DNA from: JBCBDX01 sp039822005
GTDB taxonomy: Bacteria; Pseudomonadota; Alphaproteobacteria; Rhizobiales; Rhizobiaceae
DNA length: 64,000 nt
Assembly: GCA_039822005.1 (NCBI GenBank)
Contig: JBCBMZ010000002.1
Span: forward strand, 124,001 to 188,000
Reading direction: 5' to 3'
Shown: in pieces, positions 8,245 to 17,096 of the stretch
Layout of the letters: the number at the start of each line of letters is the position of its first letter
Position numbering within the stretch: position 1 is the stretch's first letter
Notes under the pieces: generated by a model
The model's database searches: none
The model's input: only the letters and a program-made list of their open reading frames with translations
What the model was told of the DNA's origin: nothing
Translations under genes and position numbers: made by a program

Positions 8245-9149
8245 TCAATTGTCTTTGTCCAGATTTCGCGTCGGAGAAACGTTGGTTTGATCGCCATAGA
8301 CCCAACCGGATCTTCGTGCACCCAACCCAACAAGCCTGTCCAAATTGTCAAATTCAGAGGTATAGCGTAGACGTGACCGCTCGGCCGCAAAGTGGTCGAG
8401 CCTCTCAGACCGCCTGTTAAGAAGTTCGATCGTTCGCATCATCCTACTGCGCGATATATAGTGCAATAGCCGACTCAAACCAAGACGGCGAAGCAAGGAA
8501 CCTCCCGCCGCCCTTAACTTGGATGCAAACCTGAAGCTAACCGCACCACCCGCATTGACAACGACATTTGAGTAGGCGTTTTCCACGGATGGCGAAACTC
8601 CCAAAAAATCTTAAAGCTTCCTCAGCACCTGTTCGGGGTTCTTTGCAATAACGTCAAGATATAGCACGCAAAAACTCTCTCGGTTGAATACAGCAAACCA
8701 ACTTTCTAGGTAATGGGCATATCGACCTTTCTCGAAAATCGCGGGATTTAAAGAAATGGCCTCTTCCAGATTGTCAGGGATCTGACGAACATAGCGCTGC
8801 ATCTGATAATCCGCAAAAGCCCTGGATGCTGGCTCTCTCAACAACACTATAAAGCGTGTGTTTAGTTCATTTTGTTCGATATATTCACATAGCGCGGGAA
8901 TGAGATCGGGACGATTGAGGTAGTTTTGTGTGACCTCAACGGTTATGGCGCCGTTGTTGGGACGATTAGTCGCGTCAAAATAGGATGGATAGTCGCTGAT
9001 ATCCGCTCTACGAACAAAAGCAGGTTTTGCACTGTCAGCAGAGTAAACCGTGGGTCACAATCTAAAATGTGCCGAGGCCTCATTGTATCCACTTTCTGTG
9101 CGCCGATAACAAAGTCGTGTTCTTGCTTGGCCATTCGCTTACTACTCAC
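8245..9149 (-). pseudogene. Sulfotransferase, broken by frameshift and nonsense codon
   Basis: The product would be a PAPS-dependent carbohydrate sulfotransferase. From the GTG at 9149 the frame starts DFVIGAQK, the beginning of the 5'-phosphosulfate loop, but the following GTT-type residues are lost. A shift of frame is needed near 9030-9060 to reach SDYPSYFDATN, TVEVTQNYLNRPDLIP and the 3'-phosphate motif FIVLLREPASRAFADYQM. An in-frame TAA at 8611-8613 then separates EQVLRKL from DFLGVSPSVE, after which a normal C-terminus (FDNLDRLVGL...W) follows. The start overlaps the gmhB stop as GTGA. Separate ORFs at 8245-8604 and 8611-8847 are pieces of this one gene. Confidence 0.75.
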
Positions 9150-9691
9150 AACTGTTCAGAACAGGTGAGTAAATCCGCATACACTGCGTCGGCACCGCTG
9201 TAATACGCCCGTAAACTGCCAATCAAAAATACACGACCGACTCCTGCTGCAACGCCAGCAGCAACATCAGTTTGCTTGTCACCAATCATGATCGAACCTG
9301 TCATATCGATCCGGTGCTCCTCCTTGGCACGCAGAAGCATGCCGGGTGCGGGTTTGCGGCAGTCGCATACTTTTGTTAACCGCTGCACCACGCCGTCGGG
9401 GTGATGTGGACAATGATAGACCGCCAACACCGGAACACCTTCGGCCGCTAAGGCCTCGCACATCCAGTCGGCCAGGCATTGGAATGTTTCTTCATCATAA
9501 TACCCACGTGCAATTCCCGATTGGTTCGTTACGACAATGATTCGATACCCTGCGGAAACCAGTTGCTTCATCCCGGCGATTGCATTGGGCAAAAACTCGA
9601 AATCCTCTCGCCGATAGACATAGCCAAGGTCGCGATTGATCACGCCGTCCCGATCGAGGAAAGCGGCTTTCACGTCAAGTTTGCCCGCCAA
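9146..9691 (-). CDS. gmhB: D-glycero-D-manno-heptose-1,7-bisphosphate 7-phosphatase
   Basis: HAD-superfamily phosphatase removing the C7 phosphate from heptose bisphosphate in the ADP-heptose pathway. Motif I is FLDRDGVIN (DxDG, residues about 11-19), motif II VVTNQSG, motif III in RKPAPGML, and motif IV MIGDKQTD. The zinc-binding cysteines characteristic of GmhB are seen in CPHHPDG and CDCRKP. Length 181 is normal. It overlaps the end of asnB by 22 nt, and its stop overlaps the next start as GTGA. Partners gmhA and hldE are at 17.9-20.0 kb. Confidence 0.9.
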   Translation of the reverse strand: MAGKLDVKAAFLDRDGVINRDLGYVYRREDFEFLPNAIAGMKQLVSAGYRIIVVTNQSGIARGYYDEETFQCLADWMCEALAAEGVPVLAVYHCPHHPDGVVQRLTKVCDCRKPAPGMLLRAKEEHRIDMTGSIMIGDKQTDVAAGVAAGVGRVFLIGSLRAYYSGADAVYADLLTCSEQL

Positions 9692-11643
9692 GATTGGTAC
9701 ATCAGTAAAGACCAGATAGTGCTTTCGTGAACTTTCCTGCCGCTTTTATGTTCAGCCCACAGTTTGCGCGCGACACGTTCGTTCAAGAGTTCAGAGGAAG
9801 ACAGCGCCTGATGAGACAGTAAGCCTTCAGCCCAGTCAGACAAAGGTCCGCGCAACCAACGACCGATCGGTAGCGCAAAACCCGCCTTTGGACGCTCCAT
9901 TAATTCGCGCGGAATGTAGTCGTCTATCAGGGAACGCAGCACCCTTTTCCCGGTTCCCGCTCCAATTTTGTGGTCCTTTGGCAAGCTCCACGCAAGATCC
10001 ATAACCTGGCGATTTAGGAAAGGTGTCCTTGTCTCCAGGCTGGTCGCCATGCTAGCACGGTCGACTTTCGAGAGGACATCGTTGGGTAAATAATGGCACA
10101 AATCAAAGACCATGAGCGAATCGCAAAAAGACGAGCCTGCTATGCGAGTGTCTAACCTATCTGTAATGGGGGAAAAAGGCTCGCGGCTTGAAAGCAGATC
10201 GAGTCGTTTGTTCACTCGCAATAGGCTTTCGTGAAAACCAGGTCTATCTCCGCTATTTAGGAGACGGGACACCTTGTGCAACTGCTCGCCCGCACGGCCG
10301 CCCGTCAGACTTCCAGAAATTGAATGTGGAAGGCGATTGAACAAAGCTGTCAGCATGCCTGGCGGAACGGATCCCAAACCCAAGCCGAGGCTGCGGCGCA
10401 AGGGGATGGGCAACCGTGATATCCGGGCCCATAGATCTGGGCCGAACATGTATCGATTATACCCGCCGAACATCTCGTCGCCGCCATCACCCGACAGGGC
10501 AACTGTAACTCTTTGGCGCGCCACCTTTGAGATAATGAAGGTTGGCAACAAGGATGAATCGGCAAATGGCTCGTCGCAATGCGCCGCAAGAAAAGGAATG
10601 GTGTCCTGAACATCGTTGGCGCTCAGCATTTGCGTTTCGTGATTGGTGTCTAAATGGCGCGCAACTTTCTCTGCATGCCGGCTCTCATCATAGCCATGCT
10701 CATCGAACCCGATCGTGAAAGTCCGCACCGGTGTATCGGACAGCTCCTGCATGAGCGCTGTCGTTAGGGTGCTATCGACCCCGCCGGAAAGCAATGCGCC
10801 CAATGGCACATCTGACATCAGTCGTCTCTTTGTCGATTGTAGCATGACTTTTCGGACTGCGTCCACGGCGTCTTGGTAGTCTCCCTGAAATGGGTCAGCT
10901 TGTGCGCTCAATGCGGCTTCAACGGGATCAAACCATTGCACTGGTGAGGGCAACGTCCCGGCCTCTACGGTCGGACCATTGATCCTAAGCAAATGTCCCG
11001 GTGGGAGCTTGTAGATCCCATCATAGATCGTGCGAGGTGCCGGAATCACTGAATAGGCGAAATACTCTGCCAGCGCCGTCGTATCCTCTGCAGCAGCAAA
11101 TCCGGGCCACGCGCGCAATGCGCTCAGCTCTGAACCGAATAGTAGAACGCCTTGCCAAAGACCATATGTCAGTGGTTTCTCTCCGAAAGCATCCCGAGCA
11201 AGCGTGAGTTCCGCCAGCTCGCGATCCCAAACGGCAAAGGCAAACATGCCATCACACTTTTCTATGGCTTCTTGGATACCATATCGCGTGATGAGCGCGA
11301 GAAGCGTTTCCGTGTCCGATGTGCCATTCCATTTCAGCGATGGTGTTTCATCCAATTGCTGGCGCAGGTCGGGATGGTTGTAAATCTCGCCATTGTAGAC
11401 AATTGCATATCGCCCGCATTGCGAGACCATGGGTTGTTGTCCCGTCGGCGATAGATCAACAATTGCGAGGCGGCGATGCGACAAACCTAATTGGGCACCG
11501 CCAATCGAACCTTTCTCAACCCAACATCCTGAGCTGTCCGGCCCCCGATAGGCGATCGCCTGCCCCATGGCTTCAAGTCTTCGGCGCGCCTCGACCTCAT
11601 CCCAAGTACCGCGAGGGTCAAAAAAACCAGCTATGCCGCACAT
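9670..11643 (-). CDS. asnB: Asparagine synthase (glutamine-hydrolysing) type amidotransferase
   Basis: A full-length class II glutamine amidotransferase/ATP-pyrophosphatase. Cys2 is the N-terminal nucleophile (MCGIAGFFD), followed by YRGPDSSG and YNGEIYN; the synthetase half carries the PPi loop LLSGGVDST near residue 282. The length of 657 and the position in a polysaccharide locus match the paralogues of AsnB common in exopolysaccharide clusters, where the acceptor may be a uronic acid (forming an amide) rather than aspartate; that acceptor is inference. Homologues also serve as lasso-peptide cyclases, but the full domain layout here is of the ordinary AsnB type. Confidence 0.9.
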   Translation of the reverse strand: MCGIAGFFDPRGTWDEVEARRRLEAMGQAIAYRGPDSSGCWVEKGSIGGAQLGLSHRRLAIVDLSPTGQQPMVSQCGRYAIVYNGEIYNHPDLRQQLDETPSLKWNGTSDTETLLALITRYGIQEAIEKCDGMFAFAVWDRELAELTLARDAFGEKPLTYGLWQGVLLFGSELSALRAWPGFAAAEDTTALAEYFAYSVIPAPRTIYDGIYKLPPGHLLRINGPTVEAGTLPSPVQWFDPVEAALSAQADPFQGDYQDAVDAVRKVMLQSTKRRLMSDVPLGALLSGGVDSTLTTALMQELSDTPVRTFTIGFDEHGYDESRHAEKVARHLDTNHETQMLSANDVQDTIPFLAAHCDEPFADSSLLPTFIISKVARQRVTVALSGDGGDEMFGGYNRYMFGPDLWARISRLPIPLRRSLGLGLGSVPPGMLTALFNRLPHSISGSLTGGRAGEQLHKVSRLLNSGDRPGFHESLLRVNKRLDLLSSREPFSPITDRLDTRIAGSSFCDSLMVFDLCHYLPNDVLSKVDRASMATSLETRTPFLNRQVMDLAWSLPKDHKIGAGTGKRVLRSLIDDYIPRELMERPKAGFALPIGRWLRGPLSDWAEGLLSHQALSSSELLNERVARKLWAEHKSGRKVHESTIWSLLMYQSWRANLT

Positions 11644-11667
11644 TTGATAGAATCTGAAATCTGGTCT

Positions 11668-12720
11668 TTAATGGACATGGTTGGACCGGGACCCGGCTCG
11701 TTTGTTCAGCATGTCGAGGCATGCGTCAAAGACATCATCAGCGTACAGCGCCCTGCCTCGCCAATACAATGATGCGCCGACGCTGAGGCGTTCGAGTTCC
11801 GCTGGATCATTAAACAAGTTTACAACAGTATCGACCGTCTCATTCATCTCCTTTACTATAATTGCGTTGTCGAAATGTTTGCAATAGTTCTTTATTTCGC
11901 CAACCGGTGTAACGATGGGCACAATCCCCATCTGCATGGCCTCTACGACCGACATTGCCATACCTTCAACCATACTGGTCTGTAGATAAAAGGTGCTCGA
12001 AAACGCGCTTTCAACAATACCTTCCCTGTCAGCCGGTCCAGTAAGCTGCACACGTTCATTCAATCCAAGCCGATCGATCTCGCTAATGATTTTGTTTTTA
12101 TCACCACCATCGGGTCCGATGATCAAGTAGGTTGCATCGGGAATACGCTCACTGATCGCGTGGAATAGGGTTAGTGCCATGGGAATATTTTTTTGCCGAT
12201 TCAGTCTCCCCCAAAATATGAAACGCGGCGCGTGCCGGGCAGACGATACTCGATCCATGTGCTTAATCAGGAAAGAAATCACTCGATCCGCCGATTGCCC
12301 CAGTCGTTCAGCGCTTGTTTGTTTACTGTCTGCCCACACTTCTTCGGCGAAGAAGCTGACCAACCAGGTGAGCACGCGGTCGAGAAAATGTGCGTCTTCC
12401 GACAAATGCAGGAACAAAACCATTCGCAACCGTGGGCGAAATAGTTTTGCCAACAAAGCTGCAATGCAACTGCGCCAAAGTGAGACGATTAATAGATCAG
12501 TATCTGCCGCACAGATTGCAACCGCAGCCCGAAACGGTGGCCACGGTGTGAACAGCGCCAGCCGGGCCGCGCGGGTTTTCGGTGGGCGGTAGATGTAATG
12601 GCAGCAAAAATTGACCGTGGGGCGGCTATGCTCGCGCATGGAACGCGCGGCTGTCTCAACCCCACCTATTCCATCGTATGGAATGAGATGTATGACGCGA
12701 AAGACAGATGCGTCGTTCAT
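11668..12720 (-). CDS. Glycosyltransferase family 4
   Basis: A GT-B retaining glycosyltransferase of about 350 residues. N-terminal HLIPYDGIGGVET is the acceptor-side loop; the C-terminal domain has FWGRLNRQKNIPMAL and the E-x7-E motif in MVEGMAMSVVEAMQMG that binds the nucleotide-sugar. I chose the ATG at 12720 because it forms an ATGA overlap with the upstream sulfotransferase stop; a Met 12 codons earlier would overlap much more. The sugar donor is unknown. Confidence 0.85.
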   Translation of the reverse strand: MNDASVFRVIHLIPYDGIGGVETAARSMREHSRPTVNFCCHYIYRPPKTRAARLALFTPWPPFRAAVAICAADTDLLIVSLWRSCIAALLAKLFRPRLRMVLFLHLSEDAHFLDRVLTWLVSFFAEEVWADSKQTSAERLGQSADRVISFLIKHMDRVSSARHAPRFIFWGRLNRQKNIPMALTLFHAISERIPDATYLIIGPDGGDKNKIISEIDRLGLNERVQLTGPADREGIVESAFSSTFYLQTSMVEGMAMSVVEAMQMGIVPIVTPVGEIKNYCKHFDNAIIVKEMNETVDTVVNLFNDPAELERLSVGASLYWRGRALYADDVFDACLDMLNKRAGSRSNHVH

Positions 12721-13595
12721 GCGCGAATTGTTTCCAGCAATGCCGCGCCAGGCCAATGATCACGTGTCTGAGGATAGTGCTCAGCACAGTAGTCATACAC
12801 CCGGGCGGAGTGCTTCACGATCCGTCGTTGTAACCACACCGGAATTCGCATTGATTTCTGGGTATTGTTTGCGCGGACTTTCTCGCTTCCCTTCTCGAAT
12901 TCGATGCCAAGAAACTTTTCGAGACGGGTCAGCTCTGTCTCGGTGAACATGTTTTCGAACAGCCCGACATGAACTCGTTCCGGCTGAAAAAGTCCATACA
13001 ATCGCTTTAGGGTGACATCGTATTTTGTCGCGAGTCTGTAACGCTCTTTGCGGTAGTTTATGGCAAGATGCAACTTTTCAGGCACAAAGCCTTTTGCCCA
13101 CGGCAACAGCCCACCTTCTAAAGCAGCGTTCCGCCGGTTCATGCGTACCGTGCTCCAGCAGCGCTCGAAAGGATCGCGGAGTTTGAAAATGACCTTTATC
13201 CCGATGCCGCGTTTTGCCAACTCATCTTGGATGGGTAAAAAGGTCTCCTCCGAAAGAGCCGCATGTTCCGGAGTCAGGTCACATGTCGACAGGACTATAC
13301 TGGATTCAAGCAGCTCTGCGAAGTGATCGAAGTAGGCGTTCGGATCTGATTGTAGATGAGTCCGCAACTCCTTTTTTGCTGGATCGCGAGAATATGTGTG
13401 ACGGTCCAAAAAGTCTCGGCAGGCGGAGACAGTTATCGCATCCCACACATGGAACTCCTTCATAAGCCCAGTTGCCACTTTGGGGTGGTGGCAGAATTGC
13501 TTATAAATCCAACTCGAACCCGCTCTCTGGGCGCCAACGCCAAGGACAAATTGCTTCTGCCTGTTTGCGGCGGTGGATTCAGGTCTTTCACCCAT
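12717..13595 (-). CDS. Sulfotransferase
   Basis: PAPS-dependent transfer of sulfate to a carbohydrate, presumably the polysaccharide repeat unit or an intermediate. The 5'-phosphosulfate loop is GVGAQRAGSSWIYKQF (residues about 20-35) and the 3'-phosphate motif is VIFKLRDPFERCWSTVRM. The later segment LTRLEKFLGIEFE is the usual C-terminal helix. The start at 13595 overlaps the preceding stop by 8 nt; an alternative Met lies 10 codons upstream. It is one of five sulfotransferase genes in the locus. Confidence 0.85.
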   Translation of the reverse strand: MGERPESTAANRQKQFVLGVGAQRAGSSWIYKQFCHHPKVATGLMKEFHVWDAITVSACRDFLDRHTYSRDPAKKELRTHLQSDPNAYFDHFAELLESSIVLSTCDLTPEHAALSEETFLPIQDELAKRGIGIKVIFKLRDPFERCWSTVRMNRRNAALEGGLLPWAKGFVPEKLHLAINYRKERYRLATKYDVTLKRLYGLFQPERVHVGLFENMFTETELTRLEKFLGIEFEKGSEKVRANNTQKSMRIPVWLQRRIVKHSARVYDYCAEHYPQTRDHWPGAALLETIRA

Positions 13596-14433
13596 CGAAA
13601 AACTCCTCCCATGATGTACCTGCAAAATGCATCTTCAGTGCAACATAATTTTCGATAGTTTCTGAAAGTGGACGCGTGCGTTGCTTCTTGAAATCTGTCT
13701 GTGGTTGGCGCCGCGCAACGCCGAGAAAGTCTGTGATACGTTCAAATTGACCTGGCAAGTCCGCCGTCATCGCTTCGTAGGTGACGTCAAGTATCGGCCG
13801 ATTTTCGAAACGGTTGACGGCGCCCTGTTCCCACATGCGCGTTTGCTGAAAATCTCGCTCCAACCCCTCGGGTGTAAATGAAATAGTGGGAAGTTCGCCT
13901 CCGTATTTGGCCGCGTCCCTATCTGAGCGAAGACCATAAATACCGCTTTTGTAGGCGACGCGCGACGAAACCAGGGCGTGGAGGATGTTGCGGCGGCGCA
14001 AATGAATGACATGCAAACTGTCGATCGATGCAAGCAACTCCCAAACCTTGCTGTTGGTCTTGTCTTGAGGGTGATAATAGAAAATCTTGAAGCCCTTAGC
14101 GCGGATATAGAATGGCTGGCGTGCGTATGCGCGGTGAAGGACGTCTTCTTCTCTGCGACCTTCCAACCGGCCGAAGATTTCATACTCGGCCGCAAGTTGA
14201 GGGTGCGAGTCGAGCGCCTGCATTAACATGTTGGATCCCGTTCTGTCGCGCGTTACCACAACAAACGGCCGGAAGTTACCCGTGCCCACAGGCAAAAGTG
14301 CGTAATATGCAGCTTTGCTGACGGCTTTTTTAGGGTTCTGGGCGATTTGCCTGAGCTTGCCCAGCAGGGACTTGTCCCGAAAACTGGTAGCCGTTTGATT
14401 AATCATGGCTTCATGCTTGCCGGGACTATTCAT
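13588..14433 (-). CDS. Sulfotransferase (Stf0-like)
   Basis: A 281-residue protein. The 5'-phosphosulfate loop reads VVVTRDRTGSNMLMQAL with SHP following, and the 3'-phosphate region is VIHLRRRNILHALVSSRVA. The form with TRxRTGSN and LRRxNxLxxxVS is that of the Stf0-type/bacterial cell-surface sulfotransferases. FERITDFLGV near the C-terminus is also typical. It overlaps the next sulfotransferase by 8 nt, so the two are probably translated together. Confidence 0.82.
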   Translation of the reverse strand: MNSPGKHEAMINQTATSFRDKSLLGKLRQIAQNPKKAVSKAAYYALLPVGTGNFRPFVVVTRDRTGSNMLMQALDSHPQLAAEYEIFGRLEGRREEDVLHRAYARQPFYIRAKGFKIFYYHPQDKTNSKVWELLASIDSLHVIHLRRRNILHALVSSRVAYKSGIYGLRSDRDAAKYGGELPTISFTPEGLERDFQQTRMWEQGAVNRFENRPILDVTYEAMTADLPGQFERITDFLGVARRQPQTDFKKQRTRPLSETIENYVALKMHFAGTSWEEFFDG

Positions 14434-14474
14434 CTTGTTTTTTGCAATGGAAGCGGGGCTGTTGCCCGAAGCAA

Positions 14475-15446
14475 CTATTCTTCGATTGACTGCGAAAATT
14501 TGGCGTGGATGCGATTGCCCTGCAGCCTGTTCATTGCCCTGCTGGCTCGCTGGAAAGTTTGAATTGGATGCCGCAAGAAAAGCGACGCCAAGCGGCGCAT
14601 AAATGCAGCGCGGTTACCGGCTAGCCAAATGTGTTTTAGATCGATCCAGGCGGTTGAGAAAGCAAATTGGGCCGGGCTTGTGAAGAAATCCCGATGCTTA
14701 TCAAAGATCATGAGCCAAGCTTCATGATACTTGTCGAGTGACTTTTCCGAGGTTGCGGTCATGCTCTGGATGACCAGTGGCTCGCTGACGCCAACCAGAT
14801 GCCCACCAGAGCGCGCGTGACGTATCGCGAGTTCGGAATCCTCGCCTCTGCGGAGCTTAGGATCGAAACCTCCAAGAGCCCGGTACGTTGCCGTCCTTCC
14901 CATTTGGGAGCAGGTAGCGCAAGCACCGAACTGGCCTGGCGCGAGGGGCTCGCCCATCAGTGTGAAGCGAACGACCGCATCGCCATGTGGGGCCAAGCCG
15001 GGTGCGCTACCCATGGCAGGCTCCACGCTTTCCGTTCCGTCGGGATAAAGTTGCCGTCTAGCCGTATGGCAAATCACCGGCGCTTCCTTGGCATATTCCA
15101 TCTCATACGCCTCAATTCGCGCTCGCTGAAGCCGAACGCGGTCTGGGGAACTAACATCATCATCATCAAAAAAGGCTAAAAACGTACCGTTGGCTTGTTC
15201 AATGAGTGAATTGCGGGCCGCGGCAACGCCTTGGTTTTCCGTATGGCGAATGAGTTCAATGCGAGGATCTTTGGCCACATAAACTTCGACAATGGCAACC
15301 GTGCCATCCGAGGAGACATCATCCACCACGAGAATTTGAGCCACTGGCACATCTTGTTCTAGCGCTGAGTCGAGAGCCGCAGCAATCGTCTCTTCCGCAT
15401 TGAACGCTGTTATGCCAATGGTCATGCTATTGTCAGCGGCGCTCAT
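14475..15446 (-). CDS. Glycosyltransferase family 2
   Basis: An inverting GT-A enzyme. The N-terminal strand GITAFNAEETI, the nucleotide-binding VVDDVSSDGT and the metal-binding aspartates in FFDDDDVSSPDR (residues about 85-96) are clear. The middle part GGFDPKLRRGEDSELAIRHA holds the acceptor-side GED motif. I chose the ATG at 15446, which overlaps the upstream stop as ATGA. No membrane segment is evident, so it should act at the cytoplasmic face. Confidence 0.88.
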   Translation of the reverse strand: MSAADNSMTIGITAFNAEETIAAALDSALEQDVPVAQILVVDDVSSDGTVAIVEVYVAKDPRIELIRHTENQGVAAARNSLIEQANGTFLAFFDDDDVSSPDRVRLQRARIEAYEMEYAKEAPVICHTARRQLYPDGTESVEPAMGSAPGLAPHGDAVVRFTLMGEPLAPGQFGACATCSQMGRTATYRALGGFDPKLRRGEDSELAIRHARSGGHLVGVSEPLVIQSMTATSEKSLDKYHEAWLMIFDKHRDFFTSPAQFAFSTAWIDLKHIWLAGNRAAFMRRLASLFLRHPIQTFQRASRAMNRLQGNRIHAKFSQSIEE

Positions 15447-16336
15447 TGGACTTCTCGTTGCCGATGCCGCCCGCGAAAGGGGTACAACCAAATCGAGATA
15501 TAGGGTGTCACCCAGAAGAGCGGCCAAAGCCAACCTCCATGCGCGTGATAGAGCCGCAGGCGTTGTGAGAAGGGCTCGCGCTTTTTGTCGAATAACATCT
15601 TAGTCGCCGCCCGCAGTGAAGGCGCATCTTGCGGCGTCACCGTTGATGCCGGGTTCATGGCGCACCGACCGATATGCTTTGGAGCAACCAGCACCTGTCC
15701 GCCGACCTTACGCAACTTCAGCCCATATTCAAAATCTGCACCGCTGTGCACGAAATAGTCGGACAGGAAACCGACACGTTCCAACGCGCCGCGCGAAATT
15801 AACGCGCCGTTCATGTTCAGCACTTCTGCCTGTTGAACGGTTCCGTTCGGCTCCACGATTTTTCCGAATTTGAAGGGATGCCATCGCGATGAGCGTCGAC
15901 GCGCGCCATAGGTCGTGCCGGTGCCATCCATGTGCTGAAAGCTGCCCACAACTACCGCCGGTTCTCTTTTGTCTGGTACCGCGGCCAGCAAACACGAAAG
16001 GGCATCAGGCGTGAACAGGCTGTCGTCATTGTAAACGAATAGGTAGTCAAACGGCTGTTGCCGCGCGTATTGCTCCCAACCATGGCGCATGCCGCCCGCC
16101 CAATAAAGATTTCCGTCACCTTCCACGACCGTCACGTCGGGATACGCTTCCCGAACCGCGGCTCCGGTGCCATCAGATGAACCATCATCAACAATGACAT
16201 GGGCCACGGAAACGCCATCGGGCAACTCTTGTGCATACAAGTCTGCCAAAGCAGATAGAGTGGATGCGCGTCGGTTATGGCAAGTCGCGAGTGTTAGAAT
16301 ACGCAAGTTGCGCACTGCCTCTTCGGGTGACGTCAT
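15443..16336 (-). CDS. Glycosyltransferase family 2
   Basis: A GT-A enzyme of 297 residues related to rhamnosyl/galactofuranosyl-type transferases. Motifs are LATCHNRRASTL, HVIVDDGSSDGTG, GNLYWAGGMRHGW and the DxD-like VYNDDSLFTPDAL, then GALISRGALERVGF and HSGADFEYGLKLRK. The start overlaps the stop of the broken sulfotransferase upstream as ATGA, and its own stop overlaps the next GT2 start in the same way. Donor sugar unknown. Confidence 0.88.
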   Translation of the reverse strand: MTSPEEAVRNLRILTLATCHNRRASTLSALADLYAQELPDGVSVAHVIVDDGSSDGTGAAVREAYPDVTVVEGDGNLYWAGGMRHGWEQYARQQPFDYLFVYNDDSLFTPDALSCLLAAVPDKREPAVVVGSFQHMDGTGTTYGARRRSSRWHPFKFGKIVEPNGTVQQAEVLNMNGALISRGALERVGFLSDYFVHSGADFEYGLKLRKVGGQVLVAPKHIGRCAMNPASTVTPQDAPSLRAATKMLFDKKREPFSQRLRLYHAHGGWLWPLFWVTPYISIWLYPFRGRHRQREVQ

Positions 16337-17081
16337 GGTTTGGCCAATGGTATCTGGGAGTCAGGCGTTGCAATCAATGTCCCGCCCGCCGCAACAGCCG
16401 CATTATGTAGAGCAATGTCAGCTGCGAGATGCTCTTCAAGCGCGGCTTGGAGTGCTTCGGACAAGTCGGATCGCTGCGCGCGTTGTATGCTTTGATTGCG
16501 TCGTGGCATGGCGGCGGAAGCTTCTTCCGGCAAGTCGAGGAAACGGAGCAGTGGACTTGTGTCAACGGCGAGATTCTCAAGCGCAAACACTGCATCGATC
16601 ATGCGGTTGTTTCCGTCTGGCTGTGGCCCCGGCCGCAGCATATCACTTTGCAGTCCGCGACTATTGGCAATGAAGTCTTCAGCAAACTCCGTAAAAGTCA
16701 TCTTGGATACGACTTCATGCTGGCGGTGCAGCGGCCGAATGGATGTAGTTGAACTGACTTTCAACCCACGTAAATGGCTCTCGGACCACGGAAAACAGGC
16801 TATAATTGCGCTGCCGATGCACCGAGATAAGAAACGACGTCGGCAAGCTTGGCGTGCTTATCCATGCCCATGTACCATGATGAAGCGCCCTTCGGTACAT
16901 GCCTGCGGCTTAGTCTTTCTTGGGCGATATTGACCGCGTAAAAGACTTTTCTACCAAGCCTATGCGTCGCCATCCGTTCGCGCAGTCGTGCATAAGGCAG
17001 CAGTAAATCGGTTACGGCGGTACCTCCTGCCTTGTAGATATGCACATGGGCAAACCGGTGTCGGTGGCTGATGCAGGTCAT
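16333..17081 (-). pseudogene. Sulfotransferase family 2 gene broken by two frameshifts
   Basis: Three consecutive minus-strand frames give one protein: first FAHVHIYKAGGTAVTDLLL (the 5'-phosphosulfate loop of the PF03567 family, xHIPKTGGT-like) up to KHAKLADVVSYLGA; then, after a shift near 16810-16830, RQRNYSLFSVVREPFTWVES (the 3'-phosphate motif); then, after a second shift near 16725-16760, MTFTEFAEDFI and a plausible C-terminus ending at 16333. The last fragment alone still overlaps the downstream glycosyltransferase as ATGA. The gene appears recently inactivated unless these are sequencing errors. Confidence 0.72.
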
Positions 17082-17096
17082 TTCAACAACAATCCA

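Noticed and set aside
9670..11643. Lasso-peptide cyclase
   Set aside because: The protein has the full AsnB layout and no adjacent precursor or B-protein; ordinary exopolysaccharide AsnB fits better.
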